A DNA stretch of 64,000 nucleotides from Pseudomonas sp. B6002 (GTDB lineage: Bacteria > Pseudomonadota > Gammaproteobacteria > Pseudomonadales > Pseudomonadaceae): assembly GCF_013385985.1 (NCBI RefSeq), contig NZ_JACAOY010000002.1, positions 186,001 to 250,000 of the forward strand. The letters are read 5' to 3'. The position numbers and the translations under genes are program-made. Shown here piece after piece: positions 1 to 8,510 of this stretch (within the stretch, counting starts at the first letter, position 1; each line of letters begins with the position of its first letter). A model generated the notes under the pieces. The model was given only the letters and a program-made list of their open reading frames with translations, did not search any database and was not told the origin of the DNA.

Positions 1-288
1 CAGCTGGATGAAACCCAGCCAGGTTTTCCCCTGACTGACCTGATCAACAACGTCGAGGCCGCTCTCGGCACCGCTGTGCAAACCGCAGTAAAACGTGCGG
101 ACGAACAAGCCTTCGCGCTGGCCAACGGGCAGAACCTGATGTTCTGCGAAGACGCCGCCCGCCGCCTGAACCTCGCCTTGAAACGCTCGGATGCCGTCAA
201 AGCCTTCCACCTGAAAGTGATCCACGCCGAAAGCCTGCACGCGCACGATGCCGTGGCTGAAAGCCGCTGGACGAGACACTCTGCATGA
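1..288 (+). CDS. 3' end of a small protein upstream of the metal ABC transporter (DUF6162-like)
   Basis: The frame is open from the first base and ends in TGA at 286-288, so only the last 95 residues are present and the start lies outside the window. The visible part is helical-looking, rich in Ala and Asn, with a few His ([15 protein letters not shown]) near the C-terminus that could touch metal. It has no Cys pairs, so it does not look like Zur. It overlaps the next gene by 4 bases (ATGA), which ties it to the znu-like operon. From memory, Pseudomonas operons of this kind carry a DUF6162 protein at this place; that assignment is a tentative recollection. The function is unknown. Confidence 0.6.
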   Translation, partial: QLDETQPGFPLTDLINNVEAALGTAVQTAVKRADEQAFALANGQNLMFCEDAARRLNLALKRSDAVKAFHLKVIHAESLHAHDAVAESRWTRHSA

Positions 289-953
289 TCACCTGCACCG
301 CTTTGCGCTGGGGCGCTCCTGGCCAACCGCTGACGCCCGCCATTGATCTCACCTTGGAGAAAGGCAGCCTCACCGGCGTGATCGGCGCCAACGGCACCGG
401 CAAAAGCAGCCTGCTCAAAGTCATCGCCGGCCTGCAAAAGCCACTGGCAGGGAAAGTCACCGTGGATGTTCCACGCCGTGGTGGCTTGTCGTTCCTGCCC
501 CAGCAACAACACCTCGACCGCCAGTTCCCTATCAGCCTGCAAGAGCTGGTGGCCGCTGGCTTCTGGGGCACCAAGCTGACCCCGGAGCAGCGCAACCAGC
601 GCCTACAAGCGGTGCTGGAAGACTGGTGCCTCAGCGGCCTCGAACATCGCCCATTAATGGCGTTATCGGGTGGCGAACTGCAACGCGCCCTGCTCGCCCG
701 CATGAGCCTGGCCGAAGCGCCGGTATTGCTGCTGGATGAGCCCCACGCCGCCCTCGATGAAGAAGGCCAGGCCCTGTGCTGGAAACACGTACACGCCTGG
801 CACGATCAAGGCCGCACCGTGGTGATCGTGTGCCATGACCTCGCCTCCGTGCGCCATCACACCCAGCAAGTGGTTCAAATCAAAAGCACCGGCTGCGTGT
901 TCGGCCCAAGCAAAGAACTGATTCGCCCGCAACCGCACATGCAGGTGGCCTGA
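285..953 (+). CDS. Metal (zinc/manganese-type) ABC transporter ATP-binding protein, ZnuC-like
   Basis: This 222-residue protein is the cytoplasmic ATPase of a cluster-9 metal importer. Visible motifs are Walker [10 protein letters not shown] (about residues 34-42), the ABC signature LSGGELQRA (about 126-134) and Walker B VLLLDEP (about 146-152), followed by a switch histidine in VIVCHD. Its start overlaps the preceding stop (ATGA) and its stop overlaps the permease start by one base. It should power uptake with the permease and binding protein that follow. It is a ZnuC paralogue in an operon of zinc-sparing enzymes; the main znuABC-zur locus is not in this window. Zur control is inferred from gene content because the promoter lies outside the window. 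Confidence 0.93.
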   Translation: MITCTALRWGAPGQPLTPAIDLTLEKGSLTGVIGANGTGKSSLLKVIAGLQKPLAGKVTVDVPRRGGLSFLPQQQHLDRQFPISLQELVAAGFWGTKLTPEQRNQRLQAVLEDWCLSGLEHRPLMALSGGELQRALLARMSLAEAPVLLLDEPHAALDEEGQALCWKHVHAWHDQGRTVVIVCHDLASVRHHTQQVVQIKSTGCVFGPSKELIRPQPHMQVA

Positions 954-1819
954 TGCACTTCGCCGCCCACCTGTGGATGCCGTTCTTCGATTTCGTCTTT
1001 ATGCGCCGCGCCCTGATCGGCGGCCTGGTGCTCGCCTGCAGCACCGCGCCACTCGGCGTGTTCCTGATCCTGCGCCGCATGAGCCTGATCGGCGACGCCG
1101 TGGCCCACGGCATCCTGCCCGGTGCCGCACTGGGCTTCTGGTTCGCCGGGCTCAGTCTGCCCGCCCTGACCATCGGCGGCCTCGGTGCCGGCCTGGGCAT
1201 GGCCGGGCTCTCGGCATGGATCACCCGCCGCACCGGGCTGCGTGAAGACGCCAGCCTCGCCGCCATCTACCCCATTTCCCTCGCGGCCGGCGTGCTCATC
1301 CTTGGCATCGCCGGCAAGCGCCTGGACCTGCTTCACCTGCTGTTCGGCTCTGCCCTGGCCGTGGACGAAACCACCCTCACCGGCATGTTGTGGGTCTCCG
1401 GGTTCAGCCTGATCGCCATGGCGGTGATCTACAAACCGCTGCTGCTGGACACCCTCGACCCGCTGTTCCTGCAAACCGTCAGCCGCCTGGGCCCGCTGGC
1501 TCATGGGTTGTTCCTGACCCTGGTGGTGCTGAACCTGGTGATCGGCTTCCAGGCCATCGGCGCCTTGATGGTCGTGGGTTTGATGATGTTGCCGGCCATT
1601 GCTTCACGCTTCTGGAGCCGGCGCCTGCCGGTGTTGATCGCGGTATCGGCGGTGCTGGGATGCCTGTCGGTGTGGTTCGGTTTGTTGCTGTCGTTCTACT
1701 ACTCACTGCCCAGCGGCCCGGCCATCGTGCTGGTGGCTGGCATTGGGTACCTGCTGTCTGTGGTTTTCGGTCCGGTGCACGGCTTGCTGCGCCGTCCGCC
1801 CTCTCTTACATCCCAATGA
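953..1819 (+). CDS. Metal ABC transporter permease, ZnuB-like
   Basis: This is a 288-residue inner-membrane permease of the ABC-3 family, with eight or so hydrophobic segments and the typical sequence SLIGDAVAHGILPGAALGF near residue 45. It forms the membrane channel for the ATPase at 285-953 and the binding protein at 1831-2709. The ATG at 953-955 shares a base with the upstream TGA, which indicates translational coupling. Length and topology fit ZnuB/MntB proteins. The metal cannot be read from the permease alone; zinc is inferred from the neighbouring zinc-dependent enzymes. Confidence 0.92.
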   Translation: MHFAAHLWMPFFDFVFMRRALIGGLVLACSTAPLGVFLILRRMSLIGDAVAHGILPGAALGFWFAGLSLPALTIGGLGAGLGMAGLSAWITRRTGLREDASLAAIYPISLAAGVLILGIAGKRLDLLHLLFGSALAVDETTLTGMLWVSGFSLIAMAVIYKPLLLDTLDPLFLQTVSRLGPLAHGLFLTLVVLNLVIGFQAIGALMVVGLMMLPAIASRFWSRRLPVLIAVSAVLGCLSVWFGLLLSFYYSLPSGPAIVLVAGIGYLLSVVFGPVHGLLRRPPSLTSQ

Positions 1820-1830
1820 GGTGTTTCCCG

Positions 1831-2709
1831 ATGCGCGCTTTACTCGTGCTGTTCAGTCTGCTGCTGCCGTTGTCGATGGCCCAGGCCGCCGACAAACTCC
1901 AGGTGGTTACCAGCTTCAGTATTCTCGATGACATCACCCACCAGATCGGTGGCGATCACATCCAGATCAGCAACATGGTCGGCCCCGATTCCGACGCCCA
2001 CACCTATGAACCCACCCCGGACGACGCCAAGGCGTTGCTCAAGGCCAAAGTCATCATCAAGAATGGCCTGGGCTTCGAGCCCTGGCTGGACCGCCTGGTG
2101 ACCAGCACCGAAACCAAGGCCACCGTGGTCACTGCCAGCAAAGGCGTGATCTCCCACACCATGGAAGAAGACGGCGAAACCATCCCCGACCCGCACGCCT
2201 GGCACAACCTGGCCAACGCCGAAATCTACGTGAACAACATCACCAAAGCGCTGGTGGCTGCCGACCCGGCCAACAAGACGGACTACCTGCGCAACAGCCA
2301 GGCCTACCTGAAGGAAATCTACCGCCTGCTCGCCGAAGCCAAGACCAAGTTCGGCGCGCTGCCACCGGGCAACCGCCGCATCGTGACCTCCCATGACGCC
2401 TTCGGTTACCTGGGCCAGGCCTATGGCATTGAGTTCCTCGCGCCACAAGGCCTGTCCACCGAGCGTGAACCGTCGGCTGCCGAAGTCGCCGCACTGATCA
2501 CTCAGATCCGCAAGGACAAGGTCAAAGCCGTGTTCATGGAAAACATCAAGGACTCGCGCCTGCTCAAGCAGATCGCTGACGAAAGCGGCGCGCAGATCGG
2601 CGGCACGCTGTACTCCGACGCTCTCGCCGCCGAAGGCCCGGCCAGCACCTTCACCGGGCTGTTCGAATACAACCTCAACACCCTGTGCGCAGCCCTGAGC
2701 AAGCCATGA
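1831..2709 (+). CDS. Periplasmic metal-binding protein of the ABC transporter (ZnuA/MntA-type)
   Basis: This 292-residue precursor has a clear signal peptide (about residues 1-20, ending AQAA). It is a cluster-9 solute-binding protein. Probable metal ligands are His near 57 (DAHTYEP), His near 122 (DPHAWHN), Glu near 211 (STEREPSA) and Asp near 263 (YSDAL). The long His-rich loop of classical ZnuA is absent. A His-His-Glu-Asp set is also known from Mn/Fe binders and AztC-like zinc binders, so the metal is uncertain. I chose ATG 1831 rather than in-frame ATG 1816 because GAGGTG lies seven bases upstream and the signal peptide begins there. It overlaps hisI by four bases. Confidence 0.9.
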   Translation: MRALLVLFSLLLPLSMAQAADKLQVVTSFSILDDITHQIGGDHIQISNMVGPDSDAHTYEPTPDDAKALLKAKVIIKNGLGFEPWLDRLVTSTETKATVVTASKGVISHTMEEDGETIPDPHAWHNLANAEIYVNNITKALVAADPANKTDYLRNSQAYLKEIYRLLAEAKTKFGALPPGNRRIVTSHDAFGYLGQAYGIEFLAPQGLSTEREPSAAEVAALITQIRKDKVKAVFMENIKDSRLLKQIADESGAQIGGTLYSDALAAEGPASTFTGLFEYNLNTLCAALSKP

Positions 2710-3119
2710 CCTTGAGCATGCTCGATCTGGAAGAGGCTGCCCTGGGCAGCCGCTTTCCACTCGAACCGGTGCTCGACGCCCTGCCGTGGAACAGCGATGG
2801 CCTGATTGCCGCCATTGCCCAGCAACACGGCAGCGGCGAGGTGTTGATGCTGGCTTGGATGAACCGCCAGGCCCTCACAGAAACCCTGGCTACCGGGCAA
2901 GTCTGCTACTGGTCCCGCTCGCGCCAGCACTTGTGGCGCAAGGGCGAAAGCTCGGGCCACTGGCAGCAACTGGTGGAGGCACGCCTGGATTGCGACGGCG
3001 ACGCCGTGCTGCTAATCGTCGACCAGCAAGGCCCGGCGTGCCATACCGGCCGCCCCACCTGTTTCTACAACGCCATTGACGGCGACCACGTCCACATCAT
3101 TACGGAGCCCGTTGCATGA
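2706..3119 (+). CDS. hisI: Phosphoribosyl-AMP cyclohydrolase paralogue (HisI type)
   Basis: This 137-residue enzyme opens the adenine ring of phosphoribosyl-AMP in histidine synthesis. The metal sites are intact: Asp95, Asp97 and Asp99 for magnesium, and Cys96, Cys112 and Cys119 for zinc (CHTGRPTC). The core sequence SRSRQHLWRKGESSG is conserved. ATG 2706 overlaps the znuA-like stop (ATGA) and is preferred over an upstream in-frame GTG at 2685. A HisI in a zinc-uptake operon, away from other his genes, fits the known pattern of duplicate enzymes kept in Zur regulons. The extra copy may keep the pathway running when zinc is scarce; that role is inferred. Confidence 0.93.
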   Translation: MTLSMLDLEEAALGSRFPLEPVLDALPWNSDGLIAAIAQQHGSGEVLMLAWMNRQALTETLATGQVCYWSRSRQHLWRKGESSGHWQQLVEARLDCDGDAVLLIVDQQGPACHTGRPTCFYNAIDGDHVHIITEPVA

Positions 3120-3676
3120 TCCGCAAGAACCCCTCCGGCGACCTGCCGGTCATTGCCGAATCGGCCTACGTCGACAAGACCGCAATCATCTGCGGCAAGG
3201 TCATCATCGGCGAGAACGTCTTCGTCGGCCCCTACGCCGTGATTCGCGCCGACGAAGTCGACGCCTCCGGTGCGATGGACCCCATCACCATCGGCGCCAA
3301 CTCCAACATCCAGGACGGCGTGGTCATCCACTCCAAATCCGGCGCGGCGGTGACCATTGGCGAATTCACCTCCATCGCGCACCGCTCCATCGTCCATGGC
3401 CCCTGCACGGTCGGCGATCGCGTCTTCATCGGCTTCAACAGTGTGCTGTTCAACTGCGCCGTCGGCGATGGTTGCGTGGTGCGCCACAACTCGGTGGTCG
3501 ACGGCCGCGACTTGCCTGCCGCCTTCTACGTACCGTCCACCACACGCATTGGGCCCAATACGGACCTGTCGCAATTCCCGCCGGTGAGTGTCAGCGCCTC
3601 GGAGTTTTCCGAAGACGTGGCACGCACCAACGTCGATTTGGTACGCGGCTACAAAGCCCTGCAAAACGAGTTCTGA
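3116..3676 (+). CDS. Gamma-class carbonic anhydrase family protein
   Basis: This 186-residue protein is built of left-handed beta-helix hexapeptide repeats (for example VIIGENVFVG and VTIGEFTSIAH). Three metal-ligand histidines are seen at 72 (VIHSK), 89 (IAHRS) and 94 (IVHGP); the five-residue spacing of the last two matches Cam-type gamma-carbonic anhydrases. It probably interconverts CO2 and bicarbonate. Gamma enzymes can use iron or cobalt, so in this zinc-economy operon it could replace a zinc beta-type enzyme; that is inference. The ATG overlaps the hisI stop (ATGA). It resembles the gene next to pyrC2/pyrQ in other pseudomonads. Confidence 0.88.
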   Translation: MIRKNPSGDLPVIAESAYVDKTAIICGKVIIGENVFVGPYAVIRADEVDASGAMDPITIGANSNIQDGVVIHSKSGAAVTIGEFTSIAHRSIVHGPCTVGDRVFIGFNSVLFNCAVGDGCVVRHNSVVDGRDLPAAFYVPSTTRIGPNTDLSQFPPVSVSASEFSEDVARTNVDLVRGYKALQNEF

Positions 3677-3678
3677 CC

Positions 3679-5016
3679 ATGAGCCGCCTGCTAATCCGCA
3701 ACGCCCGCCTGGTAAACGAAGGCCTGGAATTCGACGCCGATGTGCTGGTTGCCAATGGCCGAATCGAGAAGATTGCCAGCAGCCTCGAAGGCTACAACGA
3801 ACCGGTGGAAATCGACGCCCAAGGCCAGTGGCTGCTGCCGGGCATGATCGATGACCAAGTGCACTTTCGTGAGCCTGGCGCGCCGGACAAAGGCAGTTTT
3901 TATAGCGAATCGCGCGCGGCCGTGGCCGGTGGCATCACCAGCTTCATGGACATGCCCAACACCCACCCGGCCACCCTGAACCTGGAAGCGCTGGCCGACA
4001 AGAAGCGTCGCGCCGCCCTGCATTCGGTGGCCAACTACGGCTTCCACTTCGGGGTGAGCAACGACAACCTGGACACCGTCGCCGCCCTCGACCCACGGGA
4101 AGTGGCCGGCGTCAAAGTGTTCATGGGCGCGTCCACCGGCAACATGCTGGTGGACGACCCGCGAATACTGGAGCGCCTGTTTGCCGAAGTGCCGACCATC
4201 TTGCTGGCCCACTGCGAGCACACGCCGAGCATCCTGGCCAACGAGCAACGCCTGCGCGAACGCTTTGGCGATCACATCCCCGCCGTCGCCCACCCGCTGA
4301 TCCGCGATGCCCAAGCCTGTTATCGCTCGTCATCCTTTGCGGTGGAATTGGCCCAGCGCCACGGCACGCGCCTGCACGTGTTGCACCTGACCACCGCCCG
4401 TGAGCTGGAACTGTTCGAAGACAAACCGCTGGCCGAGAAACGCATCACCGCCGAGGTGTGCCTGCACCACTTGTTGTTCGATGACCGCGACTATCACCGC
4501 CTCGGCCATCAGATCAAATGCAACCCGGCGATCAAGACCCGCGCCGACCGCGACGCCCTGCGCCTGGCCTTGTTGAGTGATCGTCTGGACGTGATCGGCA
4601 GTGACCATGCACCGCACACCTGGGCGCAGAAACAGTTGGGTTATCGCGAAGCGCCGTCCGGGCTGCCACTGGTGCAACACGCATTGCCGGCGTTGTTGGA
4701 ACTGGTGGCTGACGGGCATCTGCCACTGACCACGCTGGTGGCGAAGACCAGCCATCGCGTGGCCGATCTGTTCGCCATTCCTGATCGGGGCTATTTGCGT
4801 GAAGGCTATTGGGCCGACCTGGTGCTGATCCAGCCCGAGCCCCAAGGCAAGCCCGTCAGCAGCCAGCCGATCCTGGCGCGCTGCGGCTGGACGCCTTTTG
4901 CCGAGCGCAGCTTCCGGCACAGCGTCAGCACCACGCTGGTGTCAGGCCACCTGGCGTGGCACAACGGCCAGGTGGTCGACAGTTGCCAGGGCTTGCCCCT
5001 GCATTTTCTGCGTTAA
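3679..5016 (+). CDS. Dihydroorotase paralogue (PyrC2/PyrQ-like)
   Basis: This 445-residue cytoplasmic amidohydrolase should close carbamoyl-aspartate to dihydroorotate in pyrimidine synthesis. Metal-site residues are His62, Lys146 (the carbamylated lysine), His178, His236 and Asp309 (GSDHAPHTW). The first His of the usual HxH pair is Gln60 (DDQVHFREPG). I recall this QVH form from a subfamily of bacterial dihydroorotases, so it is probably not a defect. ATG 3679 follows the previous stop by two bases; the frame is open further upstream but only as read-through of neighbours. As the last gene of the operon, it fits a zinc-sparing backup enzyme. Its stop overlaps the convergent gene. Confidence 0.9.
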   Translation: MSRLLIRNARLVNEGLEFDADVLVANGRIEKIASSLEGYNEPVEIDAQGQWLLPGMIDDQVHFREPGAPDKGSFYSESRAAVAGGITSFMDMPNTHPATLNLEALADKKRRAALHSVANYGFHFGVSNDNLDTVAALDPREVAGVKVFMGASTGNMLVDDPRILERLFAEVPTILLAHCEHTPSILANEQRLRERFGDHIPAVAHPLIRDAQACYRSSSFAVELAQRHGTRLHVLHLTTARELELFEDKPLAEKRITAEVCLHHLLFDDRDYHRLGHQIKCNPAIKTRADRDALRLALLSDRLDVIGSDHAPHTWAQKQLGYREAPSGLPLVQHALPALLELVADGHLPLTTLVAKTSHRVADLFAIPDRGYLREGYWADLVLIQPEPQGKPVSSQPILARCGWTPFAERSFRHSVSTTLVSGHLAWHNGQVVDSCQGLPLHFLR

Positions 5017-5534
5017 GCGCGGGGCTTGACCGTACCGCAATCGTTGCCCAGCCATTGGGCATGGCTGTCGAGGCTGCCCTTCTGCTGGATGCCGGTGGCA
5101 TTGAAGGTACCGTTGACGGTGGTGGTGAATTCTTTCTGGCTCTGGAAGGTCGCGACGCCAGTGCCTTGGGCTTTCGGGCAACTGAAACGGAATTTCCACT
5201 GGTTGCCGGTCTTGTCGGTCACTTCCTGTTTGCAGCCCGATTGCGGGTCGGTCAGGGGGATCGAGTCCGAGGCGACCTGAGCCGGTGTAAGGCACACCTG
5301 CACGCCTTTACCGGCCATAGTGATGCCCTGCTTTTCCAGCATGGCGCGCTGTTCAGGGGTCATCTGTTGCTTGAGCTGGCCGAGGATCAGAGAAAGATCC
5401 GGCAGGTCCTGGTTGTCCACTTTCATGTTGCTGGTGGTCAATTCCCACAAGCCCGGCGCCAGCATCTGCGCCTGCGCCGCCACAGGCAGCGACAAACCAG
5501 TAACCATGGCTAAACAGAGCAAACGAGCATTCAT
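5013..5534 (-). CDS. Exported DUF3617 family protein
   Basis: This 173-residue protein has a cleavable signal peptide (about residues 1-22, AAQAQM), so it is probably periplasmic. The mature part has the DUF3617 pattern: LAPGLWELTTS at the start, a Met/Gln-rich helix (LKQQMTPEQRAMLEKQG), VQVCLTPAQ, a CKQEVTDK stretch and a C-terminal DC. Four Cys could form two disulfides. It converges on the dihydroorotase gene with a four-base overlap of stop codons and is divergent from cls. The molecular function of DUF3617 proteins is not known to me. Confidence 0.85.
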   Translation of the reverse strand: MNARLLCLAMVTGLSLPVAAQAQMLAPGLWELTTSNMKVDNQDLPDLSLILGQLKQQMTPEQRAMLEKQGITMAGKGVQVCLTPAQVASDSIPLTDPQSGCKQEVTDKTGNQWKFRFSCPKAQGTGVATFQSQKEFTTTVNGTFNATGIQQKGSLDSHAQWLGNDCGTVKPRA

Positions 5535-5655
5535 CGGGTAACTCCTGGGTAATGTTGGGCGTTAGACGCCGCAAAGCCGCCAGTGTTGCACGGCAAATAA
5601 AATAGCGACATTCACAGCCGTTCATGGTCTGTTAGGCACTGGACTGTCAGGAGTC

Positions 5656-7104
5656 ATGTCGTTCATGGATTTTTTTGGCCCGCACCTGCTCGCCTACTTC
5701 ATCGCCACGCTGCACTTTCTCGGGACACTCGCCGCGATCCACGCGGTGCTGACCGTCAGGACCGCCCAAGGCTCGATCGCCTGGGCCTTGTCGTTGATGT
5801 TCATGCCCTACCTGACGCTGATCCCCTACCTGATCTTCGGCCGCAGCACCTTCGACGCCTACATCCAGGCCCGTCGCCAGGCCAACCAGGAAATGCACAC
5901 CGCCATCACCGAATTGAACTGGCGCCCCTGGGTCGAGGAAGCCCTCGCTGCGCGCAATTCCAGCGCCTACGCGTCCCTGCGCGCCATGCCCAAGCTGGGG
6001 CGCATGCCGCGCCTGGCCAACAATGAAGTGCGCTTGCTGATCAATGGCGATGCCACGTTCAGCGCGATCTTCGAAGCCATTGGCAACGCCAAAACCGCTG
6101 TGCTGTTCCAGTTTTTCATCATTCACGACGATGAGCTCGGCCGCCAACTCCACGCCCTGCTCAAGAAAAAGGCGGCCGAAGGCGTGGCCATTTATGTGCT
6201 CTACGACCGCATCGGCAGCCATGCCCTGCCCCATCGTTACGTGCAGTCACTGCGTGATGCCGGCGTACAGGTCAAGGCGTTCGCTACCCGCAGCGGCTGG
6301 CTCAATCGGTTCCAGGTCAATTTCCGTAACCACCGCAAAATCGTGGTGGTGGACGGTATAACCGGGTTCGTCGGCGGGCATAACGTGGGCGATGAATACC
6401 TGGGCAAAAAACCGCCACTAGCGCCCTGGCGCGATACCCATGTGCAGGTGACCGGTCCGGTGGTCGCATGCTTGCAGGAGTCGTTTGCCGAAGACTGGTT
6501 CTGGGCCGCGCGGGAGCTGCCGCCGCTGATCCTGCCGGACGCCTACCCCGAAGACGGCGTGCTCTGCCAACTGCTCGCCAGCGGCCCGGCCGATCCGTAT
6601 GAAACCTGCTCGCTGTTTTTTGTCGAAGCCATTCATGCGGCAACTGAACGGGTGTGGATCACCAGTCCGTATTTCATTCCCGATGAAGCGGTCTTCTCCG
6701 CCCTGCGCCTGGCGGTCTTGCGCGGCGTCGATGTGCGCCTGTTGCTGCCCTCGCGCCCCGACCACCGCATCGTCTACGCAGCTTCCAGCCTCTACGCGAT
6801 CGAAGCCGTGCGCGCTGGGGTGCGGGTGTTCCGCTACACGCCAGGGTTTCTGCATCAGAAAGTGGTACTGGTCGACAGCGAAATCAGCGCCATCGGCAGT
6901 GCGAACATGGACAACCGTTCATTCCGGTTGAATTTCGAAGTGATGTTGCTGACCGTGGACCAAGCCTTCGCCAGCCAGGTGGAACAGATGCTGCTGGATG
7001 ACTTCGCCCTGGCCCATGAAGTCAGCCAGGAAGAAAGCCGCGAGACCCGCCGCCTGCAACAGCTCGGCATGCGGGTGGCCCGCTTGATCTCACCGATCCT
7101 CTAA
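5656..7104 (+). CDS. cls: Cardiolipin synthase (ClsA type)
   Basis: This 482-residue inner-membrane enzyme joins two phosphatidylglycerols into cardiolipin and glycerol. Two N-terminal transmembrane helices (about residues 8-32 and 40-60) precede two phospholipase-D domains. The catalytic HKD motifs are NHRKIVVVD (about residue 220) and LHQKVVLVD (about 398), each followed by the usual G-(G/S)-x-N. Start ATG 5656 has AGGAG just upstream. The gene stands alone, divergent from the DUF3617 gene and followed by a REPIN. The N-terminal helices fit ClsA rather than ClsB. Confidence 0.95.
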   Translation: MSFMDFFGPHLLAYFIATLHFLGTLAAIHAVLTVRTAQGSIAWALSLMFMPYLTLIPYLIFGRSTFDAYIQARRQANQEMHTAITELNWRPWVEEALAARNSSAYASLRAMPKLGRMPRLANNEVRLLINGDATFSAIFEAIGNAKTAVLFQFFIIHDDELGRQLHALLKKKAAEGVAIYVLYDRIGSHALPHRYVQSLRDAGVQVKAFATRSGWLNRFQVNFRNHRKIVVVDGITGFVGGHNVGDEYLGKKPPLAPWRDTHVQVTGPVVACLQESFAEDWFWAARELPPLILPDAYPEDGVLCQLLASGPADPYETCSLFFVEAIHAATERVWITSPYFIPDEAVFSALRLAVLRGVDVRLLLPSRPDHRIVYAASSLYAIEAVRAGVRVFRYTPGFLHQKVVLVDSEISAIGSANMDNRSFRLNFEVMLLTVDQAFASQVEQMLLDDFALAHEVSQEESRETRRLQQLGMRVARLISPIL

Positions 7105-7122
7105 TAGCCCACATGGAACAAA

Positions 7123-7210
7123 TGTGGGAGCTGGCTTGCCTGCGATAGCGGTGTGTCAGTCACCTATCTGGTTCTGGTACACCGCTATCGCAGGCAAGCC
7201 AGCTCCCACA
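7123..7210. repeat. REPIN (inverted pair of REP palindromes)
   Basis: TGTGGGAGCTGGCTTGCCTG at the left end is mirrored by an exact inverted copy ending CTCCCACA, and CGATAGCGGTGT pairs with ACACCGCTATCG, around a short central spacer. This is the REP-doublet arrangement of the P. fluorescens group. It sits between the convergent ends of cls and the cfa-like gene. No RAYT transposase is in the window. Confidence 0.93.
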
Positions 7211-7238
7211 GTTTTTGGATCTACGGTGTTGCAGTCAA

Positions 7239-8423
7239 TCAGCGGTAGATATCTTCCCGCGTCCACGGCAATTCATGGCTGCCATCGGCGTGAGGCTTCA
7301 CCGCCAATATCTGGTGCAGGTTGATCCAGCCCCGGGCAAACGCATAGGCGCAACCGGCCAGGTACAGCCGCCAGATTCGCAGCGCCTGCTCCGGCACCAT
7401 CCTGGCTGCCGCTTCCAGATTGTCTTCCAAACGCTCACTCCAATGGTCCAGCGTGCGCGCGTAGTGCAGGCGCAGGCTTTCAACGTCCACCACTTCCAGC
7501 CCGACTTCACTGATTTCAGCGGTCATCATCGCCAGGTGCGGCAGCTCGCCATTGGGGAACACATAACGCTCAATAAACTCGCCAGCGCCACGCCCCACCG
7601 GGCGGCCATCGGTGTGCTTGGCGGTAATCCCATGGTTCATCACCAGGCCACCTTCACGCACCGCGCCGAACAGTGTCTTGCAGTACTCCGCCAGGTTGGC
7701 GTGGCCCACGTGTTCGAACATGCCCACGCTGACCACTTTGTCGAAACGTCCGTCTTGCGGCAGGTCGCGATAGTCGAGCAGTTGCAGGTCGACCTGGTCT
7801 TCCAGGCCTTCGTCTTTCACCCGCTCACGGGCTAACGCCAACTGCTCTTTGCTCAAGGTGATACCAAACACCTTGACCCCGAACTCCCGCGCCGCAAACC
7901 GCGCCAGCCCACCCCAACCACAGCCGACGTCGAGCAGATACTCGCCCGGCTGCAAGCGCAACTTGCGGCACAGGTGGCGAAATTTGTCTTGTTGGGCCTG
8001 GTCGATGGATTCGCTGCCGGTTTCAAAGTAACCGCAGGAGTACGCCATGTCCTGATCCAGCCACAGCTGGTAGAACTCGTTGGACAGGTCGTAATGGTAG
8101 GAAATAGCCGCTGCGTCAGTGGCTTTGTCGTGGATCGAGCGCACCGGACGACTCCCCTCGTCGTCTTCGATCAGGGCGTGACTCAGTTCGTCACATACCC
8201 GGATGACCTCGGCGATGGAGCCTTCCAGCTCCAGTTTGCCCTCGACGAAGGCTTCGCCCAATGAATCGAGCGTGGGATGGGTCAGCTTGGTCACGACCGT
8301 GGGGTCCTTCACCACGATGGTCACACTGGGCTCGGGGCCCAAGTTGAATTCATGGCCGTCCCAGAGTCGAAGACGCAGCGGTAGCTGAAGATTCTGTAAG
8401 GCCGGTGGAAGTTGCGCGAGCAT
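7239..8423 (-). CDS. Cyclopropane-fatty-acyl-phospholipid synthase family methyltransferase
   Basis: This 394-residue cytoplasmic, membrane-associated enzyme probably adds a methylene from S-adenosylmethionine to unsaturated acyl chains. The N-terminal lipid-binding part (about 1-115) precedes the Rossmann domain with YDLSNEFYQLWLD, SAM motif LLDVGCGWGG (about residue 170) and SVGMFEHVG (about 250). The C-terminal HYARTLDHW and RIWRLYLAGCAYAF fit Cfa-like proteins, including the bicarbonate-site region. It is the last gene of a minus-strand run from 16.4 kb. Pseudomonads often carry two or more paralogues, so I give no symbol. Its neighbour cls also remodels membrane phospholipid. Confidence 0.9.
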   Translation of the reverse strand: MLAQLPPALQNLQLPLRLRLWDGHEFNLGPEPSVTIVVKDPTVVTKLTHPTLDSLGEAFVEGKLELEGSIAEVIRVCDELSHALIEDDEGSRPVRSIHDKATDAAAISYHYDLSNEFYQLWLDQDMAYSCGYFETGSESIDQAQQDKFRHLCRKLRLQPGEYLLDVGCGWGGLARFAAREFGVKVFGITLSKEQLALARERVKDEGLEDQVDLQLLDYRDLPQDGRFDKVVSVGMFEHVGHANLAEYCKTLFGAVREGGLVMNHGITAKHTDGRPVGRGAGEFIERYVFPNGELPHLAMMTAEISEVGLEVVDVESLRLHYARTLDHWSERLEDNLEAAARMVPEQALRIWRLYLAGCAYAFARGWINLHQILAVKPHADGSHELPWTREDIYR

Positions 8424-8510
8424 GAGTAGTCCCCCCTTGTTTCAGACGTCTGGAGTGAGGGTAGACCATCCGAAGACAAAGTAGGAGGCTATCGATTTGA
8501 TAGCGTTCCT

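Noticed and set aside
1-288. Partial first gene as zur
   Set aside because: The visible C-terminus has no Cys-x2-Cys pairs or Fur-family sequence.
1390-1830. Upstream extension of the metal-binding protein frame into the permease gene
   Set aside because: The signal peptide and ribosome site place the start at 1831. The extension is out-of-frame permease sequence.
3076-3678. Upstream extension of the dihydroorotase frame
   Set aside because: The 200 extra codons are the gamma-carbonic anhydrase gene read in another frame. ATG 3679 fits the family start.
7110-7215. REPIN as a simple rho-independent terminator pair
   Set aside because: The two conserved REP cores and their recurrence at three other sites identify it as a repeat family member. 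A side role in ending transcripts is possible, but no T-tract is present.
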